Positions 52,819 to 61,897 of a stretch of 64,000 nt of DNA are shown in pieces. Position 1 is the first letter of the stretch. Every line of letters starts with the position of its first letter. The DNA comes from Streptomyces sp. TRM68367 (GTDB lineage: Bacteria > Actinomycetota > Actinomycetes > Streptomycetales > Streptomycetaceae). Location: NCBI RefSeq assembly GCF_014495685.1, contig NZ_JACTVI010000003.1, positions 1 to 64,000 of the forward strand, given 5' to 3'. The notes beneath the pieces are model-generated. The model searched no databases, had not been told where the DNA came from, and saw nothing but the letters and a program-made list of their open reading frames with translations. The position numbers were made by a program, and so were the translations under genes.

Positions 52819-54086
52819 CAACCCGCGTACTACTCCTTGAGGCGGGCGGCCCCGAGTCCGGTGCGATCGTTCAGACCGCAGTTAGATCCGGCTACCGAGT
52901 GCACGCAGCCACAACCTCGGCCATACACGCCACGTACGACGCCGAGCTGAAGGCTCTACTGTCCGGCTGCCTGCTCACTGACTTCGACCGCCCCGACCAG
53001 ACTCTGCGCGACATCGTCGCCTACGTCCGCAACCAAGACATCAACGCGGTGTTTACGACCAACGAGTACCTCACCGAGCTCCTCGCCCATGTGTGTGCAG
53101 ACCTTGGGCTGCCGGGCAACGACCCAGCTCTGGCAGCCGCGGCACGCGACAAAGCAGCCATGTACAGGGCATTCACCGCTGCAGGCGTCACCACTCCGTA
53201 CAGCCGTCTTGTCAGTAGCGAGGACGAGCTACGCGCCCTGTGCGCCGCAGGAGCCATCGCCTTTCCGTGCGTCATTAAGCCGGTCGACGGTGCCGGCTCC
53301 GCCGGAGTCACCGTGTTGACCAATCTGGCGCAGGTACCAGCGGCTTGGCGGGCTGCTCACGCACCGCACGGCATGTACGGGACGCCCTGCGACGCCAACG
53401 TCCTGGTCCAAGATTACGTTGCCGGCACCGAGTACAGCATCGAATCGATGACACGGCACGGCATCACGACGCACCTGTGCATCACCGAGAAAGCCGTCAC
53501 GCGCGGTGCGTACCGAGTCGAAACCGGCCACAGCCTTCCCGCGGCACTGCCGCCCGTCGCAGAACAGAACGTGCACCACGAAGTGGAGAAGGCGATCGCC
53601 GCAGTCGGCATCCGCAACGGCGCCTCCCACACCGAGGTAATCGTGGGCACGGACGGCCGATGCACTGTCATCGAAATTGGAGCCCGTATCGGCGCCGGCC
53701 AGATCGGCTTTCTCATCCAGCACGCGCTCGGCATAGATCCATGGGCAGCCTGTCTCGACACGGCCATGGGCCGTGCGGCCGACCTCACCCCAACCAGCAA
53801 CGGCTACGCCACCGTTCGGTTCCTCACCAGCCCTCGCCGCGGGCGCATAGCCGCGATGACCGGGCTACCTGAGCGCGGGCCACGAGTCCCGATCGTCCGG
53901 CTGCGCGCGGAAACCGGACAAGTCGTCTACGGAGCCCAAAGGAATGCCACCCGCCTCGGCAGCTTCGTCGTGGTCGGCCCCAACCGGGACACGGTCTCCC
54001 CATATGCAGACCATCTGCTCGCCCAGATCCGCATCGAAGTCGAGCCTGTCGAACCTACGGACAGCCACGCCACGCAGGGAGTCTGA
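52815..54086 (+). CDS. ATP-grasp carboxylate-amine ligase
   Basis: A 423-aa ATP-grasp enzyme with N-terminal Rossmann-like part (VLLLEAGGPESGAIVQTAVR), ATP-binding FPCVIKPVDGAGSAGVTVL, NVLVQDYVAGTEYSIES and metal site VIEIGARIGAGQIGF. Overall it resembles L-amino-acid ligases and carnosine-synthase-like enzymes, which join a carboxylate to an amine through an acyl phosphate. The GTG overlaps the amidinotransferase stop. It gives the operon a second peptide-bond-forming enzyme. Confidence 0.85.
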   Translation: MTTRVLLLEAGGPESGAIVQTAVRSGYRVHAATTSAIHATYDAELKALLSGCLLTDFDRPDQTLRDIVAYVRNQDINAVFTTNEYLTELLAHVCADLGLPGNDPALAAAARDKAAMYRAFTAAGVTTPYSRLVSSEDELRALCAAGAIAFPCVIKPVDGAGSAGVTVLTNLAQVPAAWRAAHAPHGMYGTPCDANVLVQDYVAGTEYSIESMTRHGITTHLCITEKAVTRGAYRVETGHSLPAALPPVAEQNVHHEVEKAIAAVGIRNGASHTEVIVGTDGRCTVIEIGARIGAGQIGFLIQHALGIDPWAACLDTAMGRAADLTPTSNGYATVRFLTSPRRGRIAAMTGLPERGPRVPIVRLRAETGQVVYGAQRNATRLGSFVVVGPNRDTVSPYADHLLAQIRIEVEPVEPTDSHATQGV

Positions 54087-54088
54087 CA

Positions 54089-55060
54089 GTGCCTCATCCA
54101 ACTCCCGCGTCGATCACCGCTGAGTGCTTCCCGACACCGGCTCTCATCCTGCGCACCAACGATCCGACCGCACAGCGAAGCCTGCGCAAGTTCGCCTACC
54201 AACAAGCCGAGGTCGCAACCTCACTCCATCAGGCACTCGACGACGGTCTACGCGGTACCCGGGACATCGACGATCGGACCACGGTCTTCAGCAAGGTGTT
54301 CGAAGCAGCAGAAGACTGGCGGTACCGGATCGCAGAGGCCAGCCCTCAGCCTGTCGGCCGATACGGCTCAACCTGGACAGAGCGGTTTCGCACACCAGTC
54401 ACCGACGACAATCCGAACCTCTTCCGGCTCGGCGAACACGAGAGACTCCGGGAGGGCACCCGTTGGGACCCGACGACGCGGACCTACCTCAGAGGAACTG
54501 AGACTCCAGCCAGCCGAACCATGCGGCAGTTCGGTACCCAAGCCTTCGCGAGGTTCTCCCAAACACCGGACACGGACGTTGTGCGCAACCGAGTCACGAT
54601 GCACGACGGCGAAGTGGTGCACGGAATGCAACTGCTGCGGGGCAATGCCGCCCACCGCGCAGCGACCGAAATGGTCGCCCGGATCGCAGCACGGGGCGGG
54701 GACACGTCCCGCATCATCACCGACGGACACCTGATCTACGTCGCCAGCGCCCCGGAAGCGGACTGCGGGAAGATCTTTCACAACGCAATGATCCTTCTCG
54801 CCCGCGACCACGCTTCCGCCGCCTCTGCGTTGACGGCCTGGTTGCAGGCTGCGTACCTGCTCTACCAAGCGCCGCGCAGGAAACGAGGCAGTGACGCCAC
54901 AGTCCGCACCTTCCTCATCGCCGCCGGCGCCTATCTGTTGGACCGGCTCCCCGTACTACTGCATGACATCGACTTGCGCGCCTACGTCACGCCACAGGAC
55001 CAATTCGTGACCGAACTCCGATCCGCACAAGACGGAGCTGACATCCACGCCGAGGCGTGA
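54089..55060 (+). CDS. Unknown protein, last gene of the pentapeptide operon
   Basis: A 323-aa protein starting 2 nt after the ATP-grasp stop, with AGGGAG upstream of the GTG. The N-terminal two-thirds are polar (RTPVTDDNPNLFRLGEHERL, then VTMHDGEVVHGMQLLRG). The last third is helical and partly hydrophobic (SALTAWLQAAYLLYQAP, RTFLIAAGAYLLDRLP). I do not recognise a family. Its place in a tightly packed biosynthetic operon makes an enzymatic or scaffold role likely. Confidence 0.65.
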   Translation: MPHPTPASITAECFPTPALILRTNDPTAQRSLRKFAYQQAEVATSLHQALDDGLRGTRDIDDRTTVFSKVFEAAEDWRYRIAEASPQPVGRYGSTWTERFRTPVTDDNPNLFRLGEHERLREGTRWDPTTRTYLRGTETPASRTMRQFGTQAFARFSQTPDTDVVRNRVTMHDGEVVHGMQLLRGNAAHRAATEMVARIAARGGDTSRIITDGHLIYVASAPEADCGKIFHNAMILLARDHASAASALTAWLQAAYLLYQAPRRKRGSDATVRTFLIAAGAYLLDRLPVLLHDIDLRAYVTPQDQFVTELRSAQDGADIHAEA

Positions 55061-55095
55061 ACCTCCTCAGCAGTTCGACGTCGCAGATCACGCCT
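55053..55095. terminator. Bidirectional terminator hairpin
   Basis: AGGCGTGA and TCACGCCT form a perfect 8-bp stem with a 27-nt loop between the convergent ends of the pentapeptide operon and the phosphotransferase gene, overlapping both stop regions. Confidence 0.5.
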
Positions 55096-56080
55096 GAAGC
55101 CGGCCAAGTACGTCCTGCATCTCCTTGTAAGTCTCAGGCACCAGGTCGACGTTCCCGAGCCGATGCCGCTCCAGACGAATGGCACCGATGTGCCTCGCCA
55201 GATAGATGTCCGACCGCCGGGCTGCACCCGCAGTCGACGGCCGCGGCCCGTAGGACTCCCAGAAAGCATCCCGCTCGGTGCCGGGCTTCTTACTCGCCAT
55301 GTAGATCGTCCAGTCGGCCTCGGGATCGCCCCACCACGTGCGGTCGAAATCGAGCACCCCAGTGATCACTGGCTCCGGCGCAACGGCGTCGAGCATCACG
55401 TTCACGGTCCAGAAATCACCAGCGATCATCCGCGGCTCGGTGATCTCGTCCAGGACAGCCTTGTCATGGCAAGCGACAGCAGCAACTTCGCGCAGGTCCG
55501 TAGCGTCCAGTCCAAGGCTGTCGACATCGGCGGCGATTTCTTCCAGAGAAGCAACCACGGCCGCACTCCATGTCGGATACGCCGGTCCCGATACCGGCCC
55601 GAAGTGCGGGCCACGCACCGCGTGCACGGCCTTCGCGATCGTGCCCATCTGGAGGAAGAACTTCGGCCAGAGCGTGCGGGGATAGTCGCCGATGCGCTCC
55701 GGTGCCGGGACGCCGTCGAGGAGACTCTGAACCATGTAGTCCCGGCCCATGATTTCGTGTGACCAGTCCGCAGCGATCACTCGCGGCATCAGCGATGCGA
55801 TTCCTGCGAGCCACGGCACGCTGGCGTACTCGTTGCGCATCAACTGATGCTCGGAGCGGAACTGCCGCCCTGGTTCCGGCGCAACTCGCAGGATGACTGG
55901 CCGCTCCTGGCCTTCTAGTTCGATGAGGTAGGTGTTGTTGTACATGCCCGCACCCAACTCGGTGGCAGACAGGGCTCGGGCATCGATGCCGAAGACACGT
56001 TGGCAGATCGCCTGAATCTCCTTGGTGGTCACCGACTGCTGGAACGCCTCAGAAGCGCGTTCGATCGGCCGGAAGTCCAT
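55088..56080 (-). CDS. Aminoglycoside-phosphotransferase-family protein
   Basis: A 330-aa APH-family protein with nucleotide-lobe RPVILRVAPEPG, a modified catalytic loop RMIAGDFWTVNVML (GD-x4-N kept) and metal site GVLDFDRTWWGDP. Activity is plausible. The ATG at 56080 follows GGGGAG; another ATG lies four codons upstream. It is convergent to the pentapeptide operon and could serve it, for example by phosphorylating the product, but nothing in the sequence proves a link. Confidence 0.8.
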   Translation of the reverse strand: MDFRPIERASEAFQQSVTTKEIQAICQRVFGIDARALSATELGAGMYNNTYLIELEGQERPVILRVAPEPGRQFRSEHQLMRNEYASVPWLAGIASLMPRVIAADWSHEIMGRDYMVQSLLDGVPAPERIGDYPRTLWPKFFLQMGTIAKAVHAVRGPHFGPVSGPAYPTWSAAVVASLEEIAADVDSLGLDATDLREVAAVACHDKAVLDEITEPRMIAGDFWTVNVMLDAVAPEPVITGVLDFDRTWWGDPEADWTIYMASKKPGTERDAFWESYGPRPSTAGAARRSDIYLARHIGAIRLERHRLGNVDLVPETYKEMQDVLGRLQA

Positions 56081-56503
56081 GCTGCTCCCCATCACTCGGC
56101 TTCGCCCTCGTCCTGTCCGAGGGCACATACTCCATTGCCTTCGGCTGCCTGCTGAGGATGAAGGGACGCCAATCGTCTCTTCCTCACCTGGTCGGCACAT
56201 TACGACCGAAGCCTCAGAGGGCGGACAGGAACGAGTCGAGGGTATCGGTTCGAGACAATCGCGGGTTCGCAGAGGTGGACAGCGAACTTGCCGTCACGCT
56301 GATGGTGAGGTCAGACCTCTTAGGTGCGCTGCCCGAGCATCTCCGTTGCCCACCATGGAGGTGATGGCGCTGGCCCGTGATCCACATGGCCCACCCTGTG
56401 ATCTTTGGCCGGGGGTACGGGACCATTCACGTGATGTTGTTAGTTCTATCCTGTGGCTTTTGGCGATGTGTTGGCCACGGGCGGATTCCCCTTCAATATT
56501 CAA
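56081..56503. other. Intergenic region, no gene seen
   Basis: Both neighbouring genes are on the minus strand. I see no supported ORF, RNA gene or operator copy in these 423 bases. The second half is less GC-rich, consistent with promoter sequence for the phosphotransferase gene at 56080. Confidence 0.4.
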
Positions 56504-56923
56504 TCATTCGTGCACGGCGCGCCATCCGTCGGGCTCGTCCATCCGGTTCGGCATTCGGAGCATGGGCCCAGTAAGTTCCGCCGGAGTGTTGAGTCCGCCA
56601 AGGAGCTCGACAATCTTGTCAATGTTAGTCAGCCTTCGTGTGCCTGACTCCAGCATGGATAAGAATGCCTGACTCAGTCCGGTGAGCTCGGCCATGTCGC
56701 TCTGGCGTAGATCGCCGGCCACGCGCACCAGTTGGCACAGCCTGCCGAAGTCGCGAGCGAGCAGGGCTTCCCGAACGTCCGCACGCGCCCATACTGCAGT
56801 CGGCACGCAGGGAGTTGGCTCAGGCTGATGCCGTGCCCTGCGTGAACAGCCGCTGCAGTACGGCTCCTCGTTATACCGACTGAGGATGCATTGGCAGCGT
56901 CGGCACCGGCGGGCGTCTCGCAT
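56504..56923 (-). CDS. Short zinc-ribbon/HTH regulator, second copy
   Basis: A 139-aa paralogue of the regulator at 47056, with zinc ribbon CRRCQCILSRYNEEPYCSGC, HTH LRQSDMAELTGLSQAFLSML, RRLTNIDKI and the ending LNTPAELTGPML. The ATG at 56923 lies just before the zinc ribbon. Only weak GGCGAG precedes it, so a start further upstream (to 57058) cannot be excluded. It is the fourth member of this family in the window. Confidence 0.75.
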   Translation of the reverse strand: MRDARRCRRCQCILSRYNEEPYCSGCSRRARHQPEPTPCVPTAVWARADVREALLARDFGRLCQLVRVAGDLRQSDMAELTGLSQAFLSMLESGTRRLTNIDKIVELLGGLNTPAELTGPMLRMPNRMDEPDGWRAVHE

Positions 56924-57306
56924 CTCGCCGGAGTTGCTGATGTCCTCCGTCCATGAACCCCGCCGGATGGAGGCGCCAAGCAGTACATCGCCCACCGGGT
57001 GTGTGGTGATCGCGGGCCGACTCGTCGACAAGGGGGTGCTCGTCGCCGGATAGCGCATGGCGAGGCTCCATCAGTAGATCGGTGATCTCGTGCAGAACCG
57101 GGCTCACTGGCCGGCGGGGTATCTGCGACCCGACCACGTCCTGGTCCTCGGGCTCGACAGCTGAGCGGCCTGGTGCATCAGTCAAGCCATCCGGTGACCA
57201 GGCGGGAACGTTTCTAGGGGGTTTCTCTCGACGCTGAGGGTGCTCATGTGCACGTCAGCGTGGGTAACCTCCCAATTATCGAATGAGGTTGACGGGGAGG
57301 CATGAC
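56924..57306. other. Divergent promoter region between two regulators
   Basis: This gap separates the minus-strand zinc-ribbon regulator and a plus-strand XRE regulator. There is no convincing ORF and no copy of the double-palindrome operator. Confidence 0.4.
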
Positions 57307-58650
57307 GTGGCCGGCGAGTCGTTAGCAGTGCACCCACTGACCTTCGTCCGCCAGTCGAGCGGGTGGGGGAAGGCAGAGTTCGCCCGGCTTATGCAGGCGC
57401 GGGGGAAGGAACTGGGCATCCCCCTGGCCACCAATCGCACAACCGTATGGAAGTGGGAGCAAGGCCAGGAGCCGGACGCCGACGCTCAGCGCGTCCTCGC
57501 TGACCTGCTGCGCGTCCCGTACGAACAGGTCCAGGACGAAGGATGGCCGCGTTGGCTCCCCGTATGGGAAGTCACCGGGCTCACCGCTCCCTGGACCGAG
57601 GCCGGTACCGTCGAGGCACTGGCTGACCTGGTTGGGAGTGGCCGCATGGACCGTCGGGGGTTTCTCACCATCACCGGCGCCGCCCTGACGGGGCTGGTGG
57701 CGAGCTGGGCCGAGGCGCCCTCTGCATTCGCCTCAGCACTCAACGGAGATCGAATCACCGACACCATGGTCTCGACGATCGAGCAGCGCATCAGCACTCT
57801 CCGTACGCTCGATGACCAACTCGGGGGCGCCCGACTTCTGGAGCAGGCCCGCGGCGATCTCGCCCTGATTGCTGGTCTCCTGGACGCTGGCCGGTACTCG
57901 GACAAGATCCGCATCCGCCTGTACGCGCTGGCGGCCCGGGTGTCGCATCTGACCGGCTGGATGGCCTACGACGCGGGGTTTCGGTCCGCCGGGCAGCGGT
58001 ACTACGTCGGAGCCATGCGCAGCGCCCGCACCGCTGGCGACGACGCCTTCGGCGCCTTCGTCCTGGCAGAGATGGGAGTCCACGTCTCCGAGGCCGGACG
58101 GACCGCCGAGCGGGTCGATCTCATCACGACTGCCATCGACAACGCTCCTCGAACGCTGTCGCCCTACTCCCGGTCCTTCCTCTACCTGCACAAGGCCGAG
58201 GCGCTGTCCCGCGATGGCGACCACCGGAGGGCTGGAGCGGCGCTGAACCGTGCCGCTTCCCTCTGGGAACGCCACACGGTGGAGGAACACCCGGACTGGC
58301 TCGACTGGTTCGGCGAGGCACAACTGAAGTCCACCGAGGGCAAGGTCCTGCTGCGCTCGGGCCAGGTGGAACGCGCCACGCGCTCGCTGGAGACCTCCGT
58401 CAAGAAGGCCGCCCCCCGGGACAAGGCCGTACGGTCCAGCCGACTGGCCGAGGCCCGGCTCGCCGGTAGCGACCTGGATGGGGCGCTCGACGCCGCCAAT
58501 TACGGCGCCGATCTCCTCGAAGACAAGGTCAGCTCCGTTCGGGCTCTGGACCGGCTGAAGGAGTTCTCCGTGCAGCTTCAACCGCACAAGTCCGTTCCAG
58601 CCGTCCGTGAGTTCCGCGAGCGTATTCAGGCGCTGCCCGTCACAGCCTGA
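57307..58650 (+). CDS. XRE-type regulator with TPR-like C-terminus
   Basis: A 447-aa regulator. The N-terminal HTH (FVRQSSGWGKAEFARLMQAR, then TTVWKWEQGQEPD) is typical of XRE-TPR proteins. The segment MDRRGFLTITGAALTGLVAS is followed by helical repeats. The same MDRR-FLT phrase occurs in the regulator at 25760. The GTG at 57307 follows GGGGAGG. The target is unknown. Confidence 0.8.
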   Translation: MAGESLAVHPLTFVRQSSGWGKAEFARLMQARGKELGIPLATNRTTVWKWEQGQEPDADAQRVLADLLRVPYEQVQDEGWPRWLPVWEVTGLTAPWTEAGTVEALADLVGSGRMDRRGFLTITGAALTGLVASWAEAPSAFASALNGDRITDTMVSTIEQRISTLRTLDDQLGGARLLEQARGDLALIAGLLDAGRYSDKIRIRLYALAARVSHLTGWMAYDAGFRSAGQRYYVGAMRSARTAGDDAFGAFVLAEMGVHVSEAGRTAERVDLITTAIDNAPRTLSPYSRSFLYLHKAEALSRDGDHRRAGAALNRAASLWERHTVEEHPDWLDWFGEAQLKSTEGKVLLRSGQVERATRSLETSVKKAAPRDKAVRSSRLAEARLAGSDLDGALDAANYGADLLEDKVSSVRALDRLKEFSVQLQPHKSVPAVREFRERIQALPVTA

Positions 58651-58723
58651 TCGGTACCGCCTTGAGGACGGAGAGTGAGCCGGCCCCCTCGGAACAGACG
58701 GCCGAAATGCCAGGATGGGCGGC

Positions 58724-59896
58724 ATGACGACGATCGAGGGTGAGGTTGCGGCCGGGTTCGAGCCGGTGCGCGAGGCGTTTGCGGCGAACTTCGCCCAGCA
58801 CGGGGACATCGGCGCGGCAGTCTGCGTGTACCGGGATGGCCGGCCGGTGGTGGACCTGTGGGGTGGGGTAGCTGATCCCGACGCCGGTCGACCGTGGGCT
58901 AGGGACACGCTGCAACTCGTCTACTCGGCAACCAAGGGAGCGACCGCGACCGCAGCGCATCTGCTGGCCCAGCGAGGCGCGCTGGACCTGGACGCGCCGG
59001 TGGCCAAGTATTGGCCGGAGTTCGCCGCGAACGGCAAGGCCGAGATCCCGGTGCGCTGGCTGTTGTCCCACCAGGCCGGCTTGGTTGCTCTGGACCAACC
59101 GGTGCCGCTGGCCGAGGCATTGGCTTGGGAGCCGATGGTGGCCGCGCTGAGCGCTCAGCGTCCACAGTGGACTCCAGGCACCGCGCACGGGTATCACGGC
59201 CGGACCTTTGGCTGGTTGGTCGGCGAGGTGATTCGCCGGGTGTCCGGCCGCACCCCGGGCCGCTTCTTCGCCGACGAGGTCGCTGGCCCCCTGGGGCTGG
59301 ACTTCTTCATCGGGTTGCCGACCGGTGAACGCGACCGGGTCAGCCGGATGGTGTACCAGCAGCCCGAGGTTGATTTCACCACCGCACCTCCGGAGTCGAT
59401 CCCCGAGGAGCTCCGCGAACTGGTCGCGGCCTGGCGCGACCCGAACTCATTCAGCAACAGGGCGTTCCAGGTCACCGACCCGCCCGAGATCGACTTCAAC
59501 TCACCCGAGGTGCAGGTCGCGGAACTCCCGGCCTCCAACGGCATCGGCACCGCGCGCGGCTTGGCGCGCATGTACGCCGCGCTGATCGGCGAGGTGGACG
59601 GCGTACGCCTGCTCACTCCGGAGACCCTCGCATCGGCGCTCAAGGAGCAGGCCAGCGGTGCGGACCAGGTGATGGTGGCGCCGAGCCGGTTCAGCTCCGG
59701 ATACATGCTGCCCACCCAGACCAACCCCATGACCGGCCCGAACTCTCTCGGCCACACCGGTCGAGGCGGCTCGCTCGGCTTCGCCGACCCGGAGCACGGC
59801 ATCGCCTTCGGCTACGCAATGAACCACATCATCGGTGGCCCCAACGATGTGCGTGCGACGTCGCTGGTTGAAGCAGTGCGAAGGTCACTGGGGTAA
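58724..59896 (+). CDS. Serine hydrolase of the beta-lactamase/EstB family
   Basis: A 390-aa protein with catalytic LVYSATKGAT (SxxK), a YHGRTFGWLVGE segment supplying the Tyr, and a late GHTGRGGSLGFADPE motif. These define class-C-beta-lactamase-like esterases. No signal peptide is present, so it is cytoplasmic. The ATG at 58724 is preferred over one three codons upstream. It is probably an esterase, not linked by sequence to the neighbouring clusters. Confidence 0.85.
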   Translation: MTTIEGEVAAGFEPVREAFAANFAQHGDIGAAVCVYRDGRPVVDLWGGVADPDAGRPWARDTLQLVYSATKGATATAAHLLAQRGALDLDAPVAKYWPEFAANGKAEIPVRWLLSHQAGLVALDQPVPLAEALAWEPMVAALSAQRPQWTPGTAHGYHGRTFGWLVGEVIRRVSGRTPGRFFADEVAGPLGLDFFIGLPTGERDRVSRMVYQQPEVDFTTAPPESIPEELRELVAAWRDPNSFSNRAFQVTDPPEIDFNSPEVQVAELPASNGIGTARGLARMYAALIGEVDGVRLLTPETLASALKEQASGADQVMVAPSRFSSGYMLPTQTNPMTGPNSLGHTGRGGSLGFADPEHGIAFGYAMNHIIGGPNDVRATSLVEAVRRSLG

Positions 59897-60130
59897 GCGA
59901 CGAGACCTTGAATACGAAGTAGTCAGCCTGCGAGCTTCAGGCCGTGCTTCGTTCTCGATGCTGCTCATCAGGGCGTTGGTGTCCATGATGCCGACCAGGC
60001 GGGTCGCACTTGAACTGTAGGGGTCAAGCGGCGCGGGTTTCGAACCTGGTTCACGCTGACGTTCCGTCATGCGCAGATGGCAGATGATCGCTACCTGAAA
60101 TGCGCTCTGCTTTTTCTCGCAGCAAGCAGC

Positions 60131-61897
60131 CTATGCTCGCTCGTAAGGGATGCCCCTGGTATCGAGTAGAGCAGCGACCCTGTCTATGTGACTAGTGTGC
60201 ACTGCAAGCACCAAGAGTTCCTCCGCACGCGAGCCAGCGACATATAGAACTCGTCGGGCCTCGGTGTCGAGGTCACGCTCCCAAGCATCCAACACCTGTT
60301 CCGTGGCCTTGCTCTTTGGTGCCTCGGGAACAATTAGCACTACGCCGCGAAACTCCAGACCCTTAACGCCATGGACGGTGGAGTAGGGAACCAATGGGCT
60401 CACGGTTAGATGGGTGATGCTGCCCCATGACTTCTCCGAAGGAGCTTTGTACATAGACCCAACGGATCGCGCCGTGGGTGTGTCGAGATGGCCCCATTCG
60501 ACGTTCTTTAGAAAGGTGCGTACTTCTTCGGCAAAGGTGTCCCGAGGTTTTTCCGTAGCATCCAAAGAGATAGATATGCGTACTGCGAATTCGCGGAGCC
60601 ATCGTGCCTCAACACCAAGCTCCTCGCGGATAAGGTCGAAACTCTTGTGCTCGGTCTTTATGTCGGCGGTAAGTAGCTTCAAGATAGACCGCTCAACTTT
60701 TTCGAGAGCCTTGAGGCGAGTGCGGGCATCAAAATCCGTTGACCTGAGCTTGAACCCGGCGTCAGCGATTTCGAGTACCTTGCTGGTGCCGCTCTCAACG
60801 TCAACGACTCCTGCGGCTTTCATGCTGTGGGCCTCGGCATGCGAAAGGACCATCAGATCAGTAGCGACGAGCTTGTGCTTCTCTGCGATGGGTAGCACAG
60901 CAGGTGCTATCTCGTCGGGCTTGGAGAAGTCCAGGAGATACACAGGAGTTGAGAGTGCGGCGTGCTTACCGCTTGATGACTCAACGAGAGAGCCCGAGCG
61001 TAGCCCGTTATTGAAAGCGGAGATGGCCGGAGAGCTCCGGAAGTTGTCTCGCAGCTCTAGCTGAATGGGTAGGGCTTGCGTAAAATCTCTCACTGCCTGA
61101 GGCGTCGCACTGCGAAACTCGTAGATGGATTGATCAATATCGCCTACCATAACGACACGAACGCCGCATGCTTGCAGGAACCCCAACACGAGTAGCTCTT
61201 CTGCACCACAGTCCTGGGCTTCATCTACGATAACTTCGGCGAAGCGAGCCGTTAGAAGCGGAGCAATAACCTGTCGTGCTCTGGGGTCCCTAACCCATAC
61301 ACCCGCGAGAATCCTTCCTGCCTCGCAAGTAACAGTTCCCGCTCTAATGAGGTGCCCGAAACGGTCGGAAGCTTCATCCTCGGCTTTCACCTTCAAGGAC
61401 ATCAGTGTTTCAGTCTGATTCTTCCCGAAGCGCTGAGGAACACTTACAAGAGTTGCGCGCCCATTAAGGTCAAAATCAAACCAACCCATTTGGATGGGTT
61501 CAGATCCGGGGATGAGATCACGCTGATTTTGGTCAAGCAAGCGAAAATTGCCGGTTGGTGCGTCTTTCCAAGACTGGACGTATCGCGGTGACTTTTTGTA
61601 GTGCTTGGCGAAGAGGGGTGTAACTATGAAGCGATGGAGGAATGAGTCGAAGGTGCCGACAAAGTTCGGCGCCTTCAAGGCTTCATTGTCGCTTCCGCAC
61701 CGGCGACGGACTTCATCGACTGCTGCGTTGGTGAAGGAGATTAGCCCAATTCCCTTGCGCGGCTCTTCGGCGGTGCGCTTCAGGAATCGAGTCACCATTG
61801 CTCGTGTCTTTCCCGCACCGGGACAAGCAACAGCAAAGAGACTTTCTGTGGCATTTACGAGGGCCTTCTGGCCCTCGGACAGGTCGATCATAGTCAA
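60131..61897 (-). CDS. gajB: UvrD-like helicase, Gabija GajB-type
   Basis: A 588-aa superfamily-1 helicase/ATPase with Walker A VACPGAGKTRAM, motif II VIVDEAQDCGA, GDIDQSIYEFRSA, RDNFRSSP and motif V TVHGVKGLEFRGV. It overlaps the OLD-family gene by 4 nt. This pair is the Gabija anti-phage arrangement, in which GajB senses DNA ends and stimulates the GajA nuclease. Codon choice is visibly more A/T-rich than the rest of the window, a sign of transfer. Confidence 0.85.
   Translation of the reverse strand: MTMIDLSEGQKALVNATESLFAVACPGAGKTRAMVTRFLKRTAEEPRKGIGLISFTNAAVDEVRRRCGSDNEALKAPNFVGTFDSFLHRFIVTPLFAKHYKKSPRYVQSWKDAPTGNFRLLDQNQRDLIPGSEPIQMGWFDFDLNGRATLVSVPQRFGKNQTETLMSLKVKAEDEASDRFGHLIRAGTVTCEAGRILAGVWVRDPRARQVIAPLLTARFAEVIVDEAQDCGAEELLVLGFLQACGVRVVMVGDIDQSIYEFRSATPQAVRDFTQALPIQLELRDNFRSSPAISAFNNGLRSGSLVESSSGKHAALSTPVYLLDFSKPDEIAPAVLPIAEKHKLVATDLMVLSHAEAHSMKAAGVVDVESGTSKVLEIADAGFKLRSTDFDARTRLKALEKVERSILKLLTADIKTEHKSFDLIREELGVEARWLREFAVRISISLDATEKPRDTFAEEVRTFLKNVEWGHLDTPTARSVGSMYKAPSEKSWGSITHLTVSPLVPYSTVHGVKGLEFRGVVLIVPEAPKSKATEQVLDAWERDLDTEARRVLYVAGSRAEELLVLAVHTSHIDRVAALLDTRGIPYERA

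Noticed and set aside
49236..54086. ATP-grasp genes as graspetide (ester/amide side-chain) cyclases
   Set aside because: One has the PGM1-type tail and the other resembles amino-acid ligases; no graspetide-like precursor with repeated Thr/Glu motifs is nearby.
60020..60060. GGTTTCGAACC-like segment resembling a tRNA T-arm near the Gabija island edge
   Set aside because: No matching acceptor, D-arm or anticodon stem could be found around it.
59885..60070. Short minus-strand ORF with MDTNALMSSIEN resembling a PIN-domain start
   Set aside because: Only about 60 codons, no continuation of the domain; too weak to call a gene or relic.
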